Source: Thermoanaerobacterales bacterium
Lineage (GTDB): Bacteria > Bacillota > Thermosediminibacteria > Thermosediminibacterales > Tepidanaerobacteraceae
Length of the DNA stretch: 64,000 nucleotides
Reading direction: 5' to 3'
Assembly: GCA_012840135.1 (NCBI GenBank)
Contig: DUMA01000008.1
Span: forward strand, 1 to 64,000
Below, in pieces: positions 42,143 through 51,659 of the stretch (positions within the stretch are counted from its first letter, which is position 1; each line of letters opens with the position of its first letter). Both the position numbers and the translations under genes were made by a program. The notes under the pieces are model-generated. The model was not told the origin of the DNA. It made no database searches and saw only the letters and a program-made list of their open reading frames with translations.

Positions 42143-42787
42143 ATGACGATAAAGATAAAAGAGCCGTTTAACGGCTTGTCGCACTTGCTTGGGGCCTTAA
42201 TGTCAATGTGGGGAACCTGGATGCTCATTCAACGAGCTCTTGCAATAAGAAGCACTCGTTACGTGGTTTCTTTTGCTATCTATGGCTCAAGCCTTGTTTT
42301 ACTATATACAGCTAGTGCCATATATCACCTTTTGATTGTTTCAGAAAAAGCAACGAAAATATTAAGGTATATAGACCATATAATGATATACATATTGATT
42401 GCCGGAACTTATACTCCACTTTGCCTCATTTCCCTATGGATATATCCCGGATGGATTCTGTTTGTCGGCATTTGGAGCCTTGCCATGGCGGGTATCATCT
42501 CTACAGGATTTTGGTTAAACAAACCCCGGTGGTTGTCCTCATTAATTTACACGTTGATGGGGTGGCTGATAATAATTACTACTCCTTCTCTGATACCTTC
42601 CATTACTTTTTCAGGTTTTAAATGGTTACTGGGCGGGGGAATCTTTTATAGCATAGGGGGATTAATCTACGGGATTAAAAAACCCGACTTTTTACCTGGA
42701 ATTGTAGGCTTTCACGGAATCTTTCATCTATTTATATTGGCAGGGAGCTTCTGCCATTTCTGGCTGATTTACAGATATATCCCATGA
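42143..42787 (+). CDS. Hemolysin III / PAQR-type membrane protein
   Basis: 214 residues, seven TM helices. The family's zinc-site residues are visible: SAIYHLL, YIDHIMIYILIAGTYTP and GFHGIFHLFILAGSFCHF. RBS GGGGGAG. Members of this family include YqfA and bacterial hemolysin III; the true activity (possibly a lipid or ceramidase-like hydrolase) is not settled. Monocistronic. The 3' region carries an Rpn-type tail and terminator (42815-42866). Confidence 0.88.
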   Translation: MTIKIKEPFNGLSHLLGALMSMWGTWMLIQRALAIRSTRYVVSFAIYGSSLVLLYTASAIYHLLIVSEKATKILRYIDHIMIYILIAGTYTPLCLISLWIYPGWILFVGIWSLAMAGIISTGFWLNKPRWLSSLIYTLMGWLIIITTPSLIPSITFSGFKWLLGGGIFYSIGGLIYGIKKPDFLPGIVGFHGIFHLFILAGSFCHFWLIYRYIP

Positions 42788-42814
42788 CATTTTGCGTTTT
42801 TTTGCAACGCAGTA

Positions 42815-42866
42815 ATATTGATAAGTATTTGTGATAAATCCGGTTAATCCGGATTCTAGTTTTTTG
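42815..42866 (+). repeat. Solo Rpn 3' tail with its terminator
   Basis: ATTGATAAGTATTTGTGA and the hairpin AATCCGG/CCGGATT plus T-tract match the last codons and terminator of the intact Rpn gene (59539-59592) almost base for base, although no Rpn gene precedes it. It now ends the hemolysin III gene. Confidence 0.65.
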
Positions 42867-42876
42867 TGCTATTTGC

Positions 42877-42941
42877 TTGACAATGTTAAATTAAGAAGCA
42901 TAATATATCGTGTAACGATAATATCGTTATTCGATATATTA
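42877..42941 (+). promoter_or_regulatory. Promoter with a 41-bp MarR-type palindrome
   Basis: TTGACA (42877-42882), 18-base spacer, TAATAT (42901-42906). The interval 42901-42941 is a palindrome with 18 of 20 pairs, centred on 42921, covering the -10 and start site. It lies 21 bases before the MarR start codon, so autorepression is likely. Confidence 0.8.
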
Positions 42942-42961
42942 TATGCACGAGGAGGTTTTTT

Positions 42962-43438
42962 ATGAATAAAGAAGAAAAAATACAAATGATAATCAATTAT
43001 AAGAATGAAGTGGATGCGCTTATACACAAAAAGTATCATGAGCTGGCCCAAAAATATGGTTTAAGTTTGGAACAGTATCATCTTCTTATAGAATTGGATG
43101 AGCTTATGCTGGATATTAATGATGAATATAAAGCGCCTACTGTTGGAGAAATAGCAAAGAATATCAATAATGCGCAGAATACGGTTTCCGAAAGGATAAC
43201 AAGACTTGAAAACAAAGGGCTTGTGAAGAGAGTGAAGGATAATAAGGATAGGAGAATAAGCAGAGTTGTTTTAACAAAACAAGGGAGATGCTTGATTGAT
43301 TCAATAGATAATCAGGCAAGCAGTAAATTTCTATTTAATTCAATATCAAATATGGAAGACAAACATATAAATAACTTTCTTGAATGTTTGGAAAAACTTA
43401 TAGAGCAAATGAGGTTGTCAGAAGGACGGAGCTGCTGA
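42962..43438 (+). CDS. MarR family regulator
   Basis: 158 residues. Winged helix with APTVGEIAKNINNAQNTVSERITRLENKGLVKRVKDNKDRRISRVVLTKQG. RBS GAGGAGG. It heads an operon with an MFS exporter 40 bases downstream. The 41-bp palindrome over its own promoter is the expected operator. The inducer is unknown. Confidence 0.92.
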   Translation: MNKEEKIQMIINYKNEVDALIHKKYHELAQKYGLSLEQYHLLIELDELMLDINDEYKAPTVGEIAKNINNAQNTVSERITRLENKGLVKRVKDNKDRRISRVVLTKQGRCLIDSIDNQASSKFLFNSISNMEDKHINNFLECLEKLIEQMRLSEGRSC

Positions 43439-43478
43439 TACATCTCAAATTCTCAAAATTTGAAGGAGCGTACCTAAA

Positions 43479-44744
43479 ATGATAAAAACAATGATAGAAA
43501 GATCCGGAATGACGCTATTTTGTTTGCCGGATTATATCAGGCCCTACCCGGTGCTGCTGTTCCTGTCGAATATGGCTCAGGGCCTACTGGCTCCTGTATT
43601 GATTATTTTTTATCGAAAAAATGGAATTAATCTTTTTGAAATCGGGCTGGTCTCTTCAATTTTTGAGATCAGCATGCTTCTCTTTGAGATTCCCACAGGA
43701 TATGTCGCAGATATATTTGGACGAAAATTATCCGTTCTTTGCTCTTTTGCCTCTTTTGCCGCAGCAGGTGTTACCTTTGCAATTTTCAAAAACCTCACAG
43801 GGTTTGTTCTGGCCTCCATAATCCAGGGGATAGGATTCACCTTCATATCAGGAGCTTTGCAGGCATGGGCCGTTGAAATCTTAAAATCAAACCGGCAGGA
43901 TTCATCCATTCAAAATGTGTTTGCTTCCGGTACTCAAAGCAGAATCGCTGGATTTTTGGCCGGGAGTATTTTTGGCGGCTGGCTGGGGCTTGCCAAAATG
44001 AATGTGGTCTGGATGATTTATATCGGCATTAATATGGCTGCCCTGTTATATGCATTCATCAATATGAAGGAACGGCGATGTGATGAAAGATCCGAATCTG
44101 AGGGCGCACAGCCGGAAACCGGAATCAAAAGGGTGTTTAAAACTGCATTTGCAAGCAGTTCCGATCACTTCATGACCATAATAATTTTATTGTTTGCCGC
44201 CTGCATTTTCTATGAGTTTTCCATGTCTCCCATAAGCGAATACTGGACCGTATTTTTCGCTGAAGACTTACATATGCCAGAATTGGTTTTCGGATGGGTG
44301 ATTGCCGTCTCAAGCATTCTATTGATTGTCATCATTGACCCGGCAAGCAAATTTCTTCAGACTCGCGTTTCCAATGCGGGAGCTCTGGTCGCCATAAACA
44401 TCATGCTTATGGCCGTCATCTTCTTGTTTGGTGTGTCTTTCAACCCGATTATGGCAATAATCGTTTATATTATTTATAAGATCCTGGCCAGCATATATGA
44501 ACCCATCAGGGATACTTTTATCAATGCACACATTCAAGATAAGTACAGGGCCACCGTGTTGTCGGTTTATAATATGGCCGGGTCGGCCGGAGAAGTGATC
44601 AGCGGAGTCGGTATTGGCTGGGTGGCACAGAAATTTGGGATCCGGGCATCCTTTTATGCTAGCGGTCTGAGCATTTTTTTGGTAATCATTGCTTTCGGCT
44701 ATATAATATCTATTTATAGAAAGGCGGATCTGTCAAGCTTTTAA
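43479..44744 (+). CDS. MFS transporter (exporter), MarR-controlled
   Basis: 421 residues, 12 TM segments. Motif A is GYVADIFGRKLSVL. The two halves are separated by a cytoplasmic loop near 195-220 (ERRCDERSESEG). AEDLHMPELVFGWVIAV and VYNMAGSAGEVISGVGIGW are typical of Firmicute efflux MFS proteins. Presumably removes a toxic compound sensed by the MarR protein. Confidence 0.88.
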   Translation: MIKTMIERSGMTLFCLPDYIRPYPVLLFLSNMAQGLLAPVLIIFYRKNGINLFEIGLVSSIFEISMLLFEIPTGYVADIFGRKLSVLCSFASFAAAGVTFAIFKNLTGFVLASIIQGIGFTFISGALQAWAVEILKSNRQDSSIQNVFASGTQSRIAGFLAGSIFGGWLGLAKMNVVWMIYIGINMAALLYAFINMKERRCDERSESEGAQPETGIKRVFKTAFASSSDHFMTIIILLFAACIFYEFSMSPISEYWTVFFAEDLHMPELVFGWVIAVSSILLIVIIDPASKFLQTRVSNAGALVAINIMLMAVIFLFGVSFNPIMAIIVYIIYKILASIYEPIRDTFINAHIQDKYRATVLSVYNMAGSAGEVISGVGIGWVAQKFGIRASFYASGLSIFLVIIAFGYIISIYRKADLSSF

Positions 44745-44773
44745 GGATGCCAGCCGCTCGCTTATTCACTTTA

Positions 44774-44805
44774 TGCGACAATTGAAGAACCGTCCCTGTG
44801 TCGCA
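44774..44805 (-). repeat. REP-like palindrome, CGAC-arm variant, copy 13
   Basis: TGCGACAATTGAAGAACCGTCCCTGTGTCGCA in pieces: CGAC arms with the core on the minus strand. Inverted relative to copy 12, bracketing 3.1 kb. A degenerate GATGCCAG...CTTATTCAC repeat relic precedes it at 44748. Confidence 0.8.
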
Positions 44806-44939
44806 AATGGAATAGATAATACAAAGCTACGATTTTGATGTAAAAAATCAATTTCGGTGGTAGTGAAGGCCCTGGCACCATAAAGTGAGGTTTAGCCGTC
44901 ACGCACCACCTTCAATGGGTTTTTACACTGGAATCAGTA

Positions 44940-44990
44940 TTGACTTAATGGATGAATCATATTATTATAAAAAGTGATTACTTACTCATC
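44940..44990 (+). promoter_or_regulatory. RND operon promoter with TetR-type operator (site D)
   Basis: TTGACT (44940-44945), 17-base spacer, TATTAT (44963-44968). Site D, 44972-44989 (AAGTGATTACTTACTCAT), sits on the start site and matches sites A-C near the S-layer gene. Confidence 0.65.
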
Positions 44991-45064
44991 TAAACAAAAA
45001 CAATAACGATATAACAATATAACAATATAATGCTCATATAAAAGGGGTGATTTTTCGATAAAAA

Positions 45065-45081
45065 TGACCGAACGGTCGGTT
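45065..45081. promoter_or_regulatory. Second TetR-type operator in the RND leader
   Basis: GACCG-AA-CGGTC perfect palindrome within TGACCGAACGGTCGGTT, a common TetR-family operator form, 130 bases before the adaptor gene. The local TetR at 50973 is a candidate ligand. Confidence 0.55.
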
Positions 45082-45211
45082 CTTTGCGATAAAAAACCTG
45101 ATAGGGATCAGCCGGCCATCATTAAAACAAGCGCTTTGCACATAATGAGACGATTGATCAACAAAAGCATGGGGGCATGAAAAATAAAATTTTGAGACGG
45201 GAGTGAAGTTC

Positions 45212-46450
45212 ATGAAAAAAATGAAGAAAGCAATATTGCTGATGGTGATTCTTGTATGCGCTGCATTGATGCTTCTTGCTTCGGGCTGTTCAAACAAGCA
45301 GAAAGAAGTAAAGGAGCAAAATGCAGTATCTGTGAAGGTTATGAAAACAGCGAGAAGCACCATAGAGGACGTGGCAAATTTTACGGGCCAGATTGAGGCT
45401 AAAGATGAGGTAAAGATAGTGGGAAAGATATCGGGAAGGGTAAAAGAAGTAAACTTCGACATAGGCGATTATGTGAACCAGGGAGATGTTCTTGTGGTCC
45501 TTGAAACCGATGAGCTGAATGACCAGCTTTCCCAAGCTGAGGCGGCTCTGGCATCGGCAAAAGCAAACCTTTCCGCCAGCGAATCAGGCCTCGCGCAGCA
45601 GCTTGAGCAGGCCAGAGCATCGCTTGAGCAGGCAGAGGCGAATTATACAAACGTCAAAGCCGATTATGAGCGAATGAAAGCGCTGTATGAGGCGGACGCG
45701 ATTTCCAAGCAGGCCTTCGATGGCGCGGAATTGAAATACAGCGTCGCAAAAAGCCAGTACGAGAGTGCAAAGGAGCAGTACAGCCTGGTAAAACAGAGCC
45801 TGCCGAAGAACATTGACGCGCTGAAGGCTCAGGTGGCACAGGCACAGGCTGCGGTTGACCTGATAAAGACAAACATAGCAAATTCGGTGATAAAGGCGCC
45901 TGTATCGGGCATGATTTCATCAAAACAGATACAGCCCGGTGAAATGTGCCAGGCAGGGTCAACTCTCGGTGCGGTGGTGAATATTGATAAAGTCAAGGTT
46001 GTCATTAATGTGCCGGCAGAGGATGTAAACAGGCTGAAAGACGGTCAGGAGGCCACGGTGAGCGTGGATGCCCTGGGCAACGACGGGAATTTTAAAAGCA
46101 AAATAAGCATAGTTTCACCTGCATCCGGCTCCAGCAGGCTATTTCAGGTGAAGATTGAGATTGAAAACAATGACCACAGGTTGAAGCCGGGGATGTTTGC
46201 GAGTGTCAATGTCGTGAGGGGGGTAAGGGAAAATGTGATTACCATTCCCAAAGACGCTGTTGTAATAAAAAAGCAGGGGAATGCAGTTTATGTGGTAAAG
46301 GCCGGAAAGGCCGAAGAGCGCCTTGTGAAAATCGGGGTAACAAGCAAAGACATGGTTGAAGTTGCGGAAGGCCTTAATGAAGGCGAAGAAGTTGTAACGA
46401 GCGGGCAAAACATGCTGGCCGAAGGCACCGCTGTTAAAATAATCAGGTAA
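45212..46450 (+). CDS. RND efflux adaptor lipoprotein (HlyD/AcrA family)
   Basis: 412 residues from the ATG at 45212 (GGGAG 8 bases upstream; GTG at 45203 overlaps the ribosome site). Lipobox LASGC in a long hydrophobic leader, lipoyl halves around GRVKEVNFDIGDYVNQGDVLVVL and APVSGMISSKQIQPGEM, a coiled-coil hairpin (about 100-205), barrel and membrane-proximal domains (VVTSGQNMLAEGTAVKI). Links the RND pump at 46464 to the TolC protein at 49749. Confidence 0.93.
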   Translation: MKKMKKAILLMVILVCAALMLLASGCSNKQKEVKEQNAVSVKVMKTARSTIEDVANFTGQIEAKDEVKIVGKISGRVKEVNFDIGDYVNQGDVLVVLETDELNDQLSQAEAALASAKANLSASESGLAQQLEQARASLEQAEANYTNVKADYERMKALYEADAISKQAFDGAELKYSVAKSQYESAKEQYSLVKQSLPKNIDALKAQVAQAQAAVDLIKTNIANSVIKAPVSGMISSKQIQPGEMCQAGSTLGAVVNIDKVKVVINVPAEDVNRLKDGQEATVSVDALGNDGNFKSKISIVSPASGSSRLFQVKIEIENNDHRLKPGMFASVNVVRGVRENVITIPKDAVVIKKQGNAVYVVKAGKAEERLVKIGVTSKDMVEVAEGLNEGEEVVTSGQNMLAEGTAVKIIR

Positions 46451-46463
46451 ACGGGGTGAAGGC

Positions 46464-49400
46464 ATGAGAATTACCGAAACGGTTATTAAAAGGCCTGTTG
46501 CAGCATTTATGGCTGTGCTCGTCGTTCTTATCCTGGGATTTGTTTCACTGAGCAAAATGCAGGTGGATTTGTTGCCCGATATCCAGCTTCCCGCTGCAAT
46601 GATAGTGACAGCATACCCGGGAGCAAACTCCGAAGAAATAGAAGACATGGTCACCAGGACCATTGAAAAGGGCATAGCTGGAGTTGAAAACATAAAGGAT
46701 ATTTCATCTACAAGCCAGGCCAATGTATCCATGATAACGGCAACTTTTAATTGGGGGACGGATATTGACACGGCGGTGAACGACCTTCGAGAAAAGGTTG
46801 ATATGATAAAAAGCAGCCTGCCGGATGATGCCGAAGACCCCCTGATTATAAAATTTGATCCGTCGATGATGCCGGTGCTCATATTCGGCATGACCGGCGA
46901 CAGGGATCCGCTGTTTTTGAAGCAGCTTGCGGAAGACTCCATAGAAAAGAAGCTGGAGCGGGTGGAGGGAGTTGCGAGCGTCAGTATAGTTGGCGGGGAT
47001 GAGCGCCAGATAAGGGTGCTGCTTTCGCCCGAGAAGATGAACGGATACGGTATAGGAATCACTCAGGTGATTCAGTCGCTTGAGGCAAACAACCTCAACC
47101 TGCCCGGCGGCACTGTAGATTATGGCGGCAGGGAACTTTTGGTTAGAACCATGGGCCAATTCGAGAGCGTTGATGAAATAAAAAAATTGCCTGTTGCAAA
47201 CATACAGGGGGCTGTCGTAAGGCTTGAGGATCTGGCGGATGTGGAGGATGCTGCGGAAGATAAAAAAACTTATTCCAGAATAAATGACCATGAGGGCCTG
47301 AGGATACTAGTCCAGAAATCCAGCGACGCCAATACCGTGCAAGTGGCCGATGGCGTGAAAAAAGAGCTGGAAGAGATAAAAAAGGAGCTTCCCAATGGAA
47401 TCCAGATTTACCAGATACTTGATCAGTCGGATTTCATAAAAAGGTCCATAAACAGCGTAAAATCCAATGCCATTATGGGCGGTTTGCTTGCTGTAGTTAT
47501 CCTGTATCTTTTCCTGCACAATTTCAGGTCAACCATGGTTATAGCCATATCCATACCGATTTCCATTATAGCAACGTTTGTGGCCATGTACTTTTCCGGC
47601 ATTACTTTGAATCTCATATCACTGGGCGGCCTTGCGCTTGGAGTCGGTATGCTGGTGGACAATTCCATAGTGGTGCTTGAAAATATTTATTACCACAGGA
47701 GCCTGGGAGAAGATCGATTCAAGGCGTCCGTGACGGGAGCGGGAGAAGTCTCGATGGCTATTGCGGCTTCCACGCTGACCACTGTAGCCGTTTTCCTGCC
47801 GATCATTTTTGTTAAAGGCATAGCGGGCATACTTTTTAAGGAGATGAGCCTGGTCATCACGTTTTCGCTTCTTGCTTCGCTTGTGGTTGCCATAACAATT
47901 GTTCCTTTGCTGGGTTCAAGGCTCGTAAGGGTTTCATCCGGGAACGGAAACGGCAGTGGCATATTTGCCAGGGTGGCAGGCTGGATGGACGGATTTTACA
48001 GCAGCGTAGAGGAAAAATACGGAAGGCTCCTTTCGTGGGCGTTGAAACACAGAAAAGCCGTCATATTTGCTGTATTGGGGCTTATGGCTGCAAGCATTGC
48101 GGCAGTTCCCCTGGTGGGTTCGGAATTTTTCCCGGAGACCGACGAGGGCAGGATTTCCATAAGCGTGGAATATCCAATCGGAACAAAAGTGGAAAGGACG
48201 GATGAGCTGGCAAGGAAGATAGAAAAAATCGTTTCGTCAATACCTGAAGTGGAAATGTATTCGGCTCAGGTGGGCACCGATACGCGAAGCTCGTTCCTTG
48301 GAACATCCGGCACGGGAGAAAAGGCAAGCATTGATGTAAGCCTTGTGGCCCTTGGCGAAAGGACTAGGTCGTCCAAGGCGGTGGCAGAAGAGATCCGGCA
48401 AAAAATAGGAGAGGTGCCGGGAGTCAGGATTGAGGTAAGCAGCAGCTCGATGATGGGCCAGACGAGCTCATCCGTTTCAGGAAGCAGCAAGCCGGTCCAG
48501 ATAGCCATAAAGGGCGATGATATGGACACCCTCGAGGCTCTGGCGGAAAGGGTCAAGTCAGTCGTGCAAAAGGTGCCGGGCACCAGGGATGTGGAGACAT
48601 CCGTTGATGAGGGCAGGCCGGAAGTTAGGATAAAGGTGGATAAGGACAGGGCTTCGTATTACGGCCTGGGGGCAGGCCAGGTGGCGCAGGTGGTCAGGAG
48701 CGCCATAAACGGTGTGGAAGCCACCAAATACCGCGTAGCAGGCACTGAAATCGAGGTCAATGTTCAGCTCAATGAGCTGTCGAGAAAGACGCTTGAGAAT
48801 CTGGAGGCCATGACCCTGCAAACGTCATCCGGAATTCAGGTGCCTCTCAGAAACATAGCCACATTTACGGTAACCGAAGGGTTAAACAGCATATATCGGG
48901 AGGACCAGCAGCGCACGGTATATGTGACATCGGACATATACAACAGAAGCCTAGGGGATGTGATAAAGGATATACAGTTTGAGCTGTCGGAAATTAATAT
49001 GCCCGAAGGCTACAGCACGAGTTTCGAAGGTCAGAACGAACAGATGGCGGAATCGTTCGGAGACCTTTTCCAGGCAATGCTGCTTGCGGTATTCCTCGTA
49101 TATGCGGTGATGGCGGCGCAGTTTGAGTCGCTTCTGCACCCCTTCACCATAATGTTTGCGATTCCGTTTTGCATCACAGGCGTAGTTTTCGGGCTTCTGT
49201 TGAGCGGAAGGGCTTTCAGCGTGCCCGCATACATCGGAGTGATCATGCTGGCGGGCATTGCAGTAAACAATGCGATCGTCCTTGTGGACTATATCAACCA
49301 GTTGCGGGCAAGGGGGAAGACGATAACCGAGGCCATAGTTGAAGCCGGGCCCAGAAGGCTCAGGCCCATTATGATGACCACTCTTACCACTATCCTGGGC

Positions 49401-49610
49401 CTTTTGCCGCTTGCCCTGGGTATAGGAGAAGGGTCTGAAATGGAGGCGCCCCTTGCCGTGACCGTGCTGGGAGGATTAACTTTCTCCACGCTTTTGACGC
49501 TTGTTGTGGTGCCGGTGCTTTATTCCATATTTGAAGACGTATCGAAAAGAGCCGCAAAAAGCATAAAGGCTTTTAAACAAAAACTCGGTAGAATTGCAGT
49601 TAAAGCTTAG
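46464..49610 (+). CDS. RND efflux transporter (HAE-1/AcrB family)
   Basis: 1048 residues, 12 TM, two large periplasmic-type loops. N-terminal MRITETVIKRPVAAFMAVLVVLILGF; VDLLPDIQLPAAMIVTAYPGANSEEIEDMVTRTIEKGI; the TM4 proton-relay stretch LGGLALGVGMLVDNSIVVLENIYYH with the conserved Asp (GMLVDNSIV); a C-half repeat GIAVNNAIVLVDYINQLRARG and ALPxRLRPIMMTTLTTILGLLPLALG. Expels drugs, dyes or lipids by proton motive force. Unusual for a Firmicute to have the whole AcrA/AcrB/TolC set. Confidence 0.95.
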   Translation: MRITETVIKRPVAAFMAVLVVLILGFVSLSKMQVDLLPDIQLPAAMIVTAYPGANSEEIEDMVTRTIEKGIAGVENIKDISSTSQANVSMITATFNWGTDIDTAVNDLREKVDMIKSSLPDDAEDPLIIKFDPSMMPVLIFGMTGDRDPLFLKQLAEDSIEKKLERVEGVASVSIVGGDERQIRVLLSPEKMNGYGIGITQVIQSLEANNLNLPGGTVDYGGRELLVRTMGQFESVDEIKKLPVANIQGAVVRLEDLADVEDAAEDKKTYSRINDHEGLRILVQKSSDANTVQVADGVKKELEEIKKELPNGIQIYQILDQSDFIKRSINSVKSNAIMGGLLAVVILYLFLHNFRSTMVIAISIPISIIATFVAMYFSGITLNLISLGGLALGVGMLVDNSIVVLENIYYHRSLGEDRFKASVTGAGEVSMAIAASTLTTVAVFLPIIFVKGIAGILFKEMSLVITFSLLASLVVAITIVPLLGSRLVRVSSGNGNGSGIFARVAGWMDGFYSSVEEKYGRLLSWALKHRKAVIFAVLGLMAASIAAVPLVGSEFFPETDEGRISISVEYPIGTKVERTDELARKIEKIVSSIPEVEMYSAQVGTDTRSSFLGTSGTGEKASIDVSLVALGERTRSSKAVAEEIRQKIGEVPGVRIEVSSSSMMGQTSSSVSGSSKPVQIAIKGDDMDTLEALAERVKSVVQKVPGTRDVETSVDEGRPEVRIKVDKDRASYYGLGAGQVAQVVRSAINGVEATKYRVAGTEIEVNVQLNELSRKTLENLEAMTLQTSSGIQVPLRNIATFTVTEGLNSIYREDQQRTVYVTSDIYNRSLGDVIKDIQFELSEINMPEGYSTSFEGQNEQMAESFGDLFQAMLLAVFLVYAVMAAQFESLLHPFTIMFAIPFCITGVVFGLLLSGRAFSVPAYIGVIMLAGIAVNNAIVLVDYINQLRARGKTITEAIVEAGPRRLRPIMMTTLTTILGLLPLALGIGEGSEMEAPLAVTVLGGLTFSTLLTLVVVPVLYSIFEDVSKRAAKSIKAFKQKLGRIAVKA

Positions 49611-49748
49611 CGAAGGGAAATATGCTGCGCGATGAGAGATTTGTTTGTGAAAATGCTGTTTTGATATTAGAATCAATGCCACTTTGCGGTACTCTTAGAT
49701 TGATTTTACGTTTTTGCATAAGATAAAAAAACCGGGAGGTTTTGTAAA

Positions 49749-50945
49749 ATGAGTAGAAAAATAATATTTTTCCTGGCAGCTATTGTGTCTTTTCTAATGC
49801 CGCTTACAGGTTTTACATTGGCTGCTGCTTCGGAAACTGCTTCTGTTGATGCGGGCGAAGTTGCAAGCAGCACATCCGGCAGTGCTGACGTCGAGGCAAA
49901 AACAAGCTTTTCGCTGGAAGAAAGCATAAACACGGCTCTTTTGAACAATGTAAACTTAAAGCTTTCGCGGCAGGAATACGAGAATGCAAAAGTTGAACTG
50001 GACCAGGCAAAGTTCGAATCAAAGCAGATGGCGGATATTCGCGACGACAAGATACTTAGAGACTATGTTCCGACAGCTTTCAGCTTTGAGGGTGCTCAGG
50101 TCAAAGACCTGGCCCCCAGGCTGAAGGAAGCCAACGAGCTGATAGCAAAAAAGAACCTGGCTTTAGACGAGCAAAATCTGAGGATAGAGGTGGAAGAAGC
50201 GTATTTTTCTGTACTGAAGGCCCGGGACAATCTTAAAAATGCACAGATACAGTTGCAAAGGGCTAACGAACAGTTAAAAAATGCTCAGGTGAGTTACAGG
50301 CAGGGCATGATTGCTAAAGATTCCATGCTTTCAGCGGAATCTGCGGTATCAAGCGCTGAAGCCGGAAAAGTTTCTGCGGAAAAAAATCTGGAGCTTGCCA
50401 AAATGAATCTCAACAAATTGATGGGCCGCAGCTTGACGGCACCCCTGGAACTCACCACTACTTTCACTTATACGCCTGCCGAGGTTCCCGATGTGGAGGA
50501 AATGGTAAAAAGCGCCCTGGAGCTCAGGCCGGAAGTCATCAGCGTGAGAAAGACAAAGGAAGTGGCAGAGCTGAACTGCAAACTCGCCCTGAAGTACTAT
50601 GCGGAAAACACCTTTACTTACCGGAAGGCGAAAATAGAACTAGAAAAAGCCGTTTTAGGGGTGAAAGAGGCAGAAGACCAGATTTCCCTTGCTGTAAGGT
50701 CGGCGCATTATGCTGTAATAGAAGCGGCGGAAAAATTGAAAGCCGCCCAAAAAGCAAAAGAGACGGCGGAGGAAGCATACAGGATAACAGAACTCAAGTA
50801 TAAATCACAGATAGCTACCATGGCGGATGTGCTTTCCGCCATGGAAAATTTAGGCCAGGCCGAACTTTTATACACATCCTCGGTGTTCGACTACAATGTG
50901 GCAAGGGCGCAGCTCGATAACTGGGCCGGCAAAGGCCTGGAATAG
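49749..50945 (+). CDS. TolC family protein, RND operon
   Basis: 398 residues. Signal peptide (1-25), then FSLEESINTALLNNVNLKLSRQEYENAKVELDQAKFESKQ and the second-repeat stretch KAAQKAKETAEEAYRITELKYKSQIATMADVLSAMENLGQAEL. Heptad repeats through most of the chain. It follows the pump by 138 bases and precedes TetR by 27. Shorter than the TolC of the first exporter (493) because it lacks that protein's insertion. Confidence 0.88.
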   Translation: MSRKIIFFLAAIVSFLMPLTGFTLAAASETASVDAGEVASSTSGSADVEAKTSFSLEESINTALLNNVNLKLSRQEYENAKVELDQAKFESKQMADIRDDKILRDYVPTAFSFEGAQVKDLAPRLKEANELIAKKNLALDEQNLRIEVEEAYFSVLKARDNLKNAQIQLQRANEQLKNAQVSYRQGMIAKDSMLSAESAVSSAEAGKVSAEKNLELAKMNLNKLMGRSLTAPLELTTTFTYTPAEVPDVEEMVKSALELRPEVISVRKTKEVAELNCKLALKYYAENTFTYRKAKIELEKAVLGVKEAEDQISLAVRSAHYAVIEAAEKLKAAQKAKETAEEAYRITELKYKSQIATMADVLSAMENLGQAELLYTSSVFDYNVARAQLDNWAGKGLE

Positions 50946-50972
50946 ACATGGATTTTGCTGGGGTGAAGCATT

Positions 50973-51563
50973 TTGAAAAGAGAAAAACAATTAGAAAAGC
51001 GTTCGTCAATCCTCGAGGCTGCAATTTCAGTATTTTCGCGTGAAGGCTATCCCAATGCCAGGATGCAAGAGATAGCGACAAAGGCCGGAATAGGCAAGGG
51101 TACTATTTATCAGTATTTCAAAGGGAAAAAACACCTTTTTCAGCAGGTTGTAAAGGAAGGTATCGACCAATACGCGATCGGCATTAAAAACGAAATTAAG
51201 GGCTGTATCGGGATTGAACAAATTCTGAAAAAAATTGTAACATTCAGCTTTTCCTTTTTAGAAAATCACAGCGACGTATTAAAGATGATAGAAAGCCACC
51301 GCAGCTTGATTGACGAAAGCATGATGAAATGGTTTTATGACAGGAAAAACAAAATAACGGACCTGCTTGTAAAAACAATCGTTGAAAAAACCGAAAAAAA
51401 GGGCATGCGAAGCTATAAAGATGCAGAACTTGCCGCATATTGTTTTTTCGGAATGATGATTTCTGTGGTTCAAGAAAAAGTGTTTCACAAAAAAGAATTC
51501 GATATAGAAGAAGTATCAGATAGTATAGTCAAAATATTCCTCCATGGATATGAGCAGTTATGA
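50973..51563 (+). CDS. TetR/AcrR family regulator of the RND operon
   Basis: 196 residues. TTG start behind GGGGTGA. HTH: SSILEAAISVFSREGYPNARMQEIATKAGIGKGTIYQYFKGKKHLFQQVVKEGI. Located last in the adaptor-pump-TolC operon, 27 bases downstream, a usual site for the local repressor. The GACCGAACGGTC palindrome in the leader is the likely target. Terminator at 51575. Confidence 0.9.
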   Translation: MKREKQLEKRSSILEAAISVFSREGYPNARMQEIATKAGIGKGTIYQYFKGKKHLFQQVVKEGIDQYAIGIKNEIKGCIGIEQILKKIVTFSFSFLENHSDVLKMIESHRSLIDESMMKWFYDRKNKITDLLVKTIVEKTEKKGMRSYKDAELAAYCFFGMMISVVQEKVFHKKEFDIEEVSDSIVKIFLHGYEQL

Positions 51564-51574
51564 AAATTGCTTTA

Positions 51575-51610
51575 GACTGTCGATAAAAATAGCTCGGCAG
51601 TCTTTTTTTT
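51575..51610 (+). terminator. Terminator of the RND operon
   Basis: GACTGTCGA / TCGGCAGTC with one G-U pair, then eight T. Confidence 0.85.
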
Positions 51611-51659
51611 AAAACTACATTTCTGCACTTGCAATTAATGTCCCGGAATCCTTGCTGCT

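Noticed and set aside
46139-47291. Long antisense open frames within the RND adaptor and pump genes
   Set aside because: Codon-shadow frames with no ribosome site; the plus-strand genes have full family motifs.
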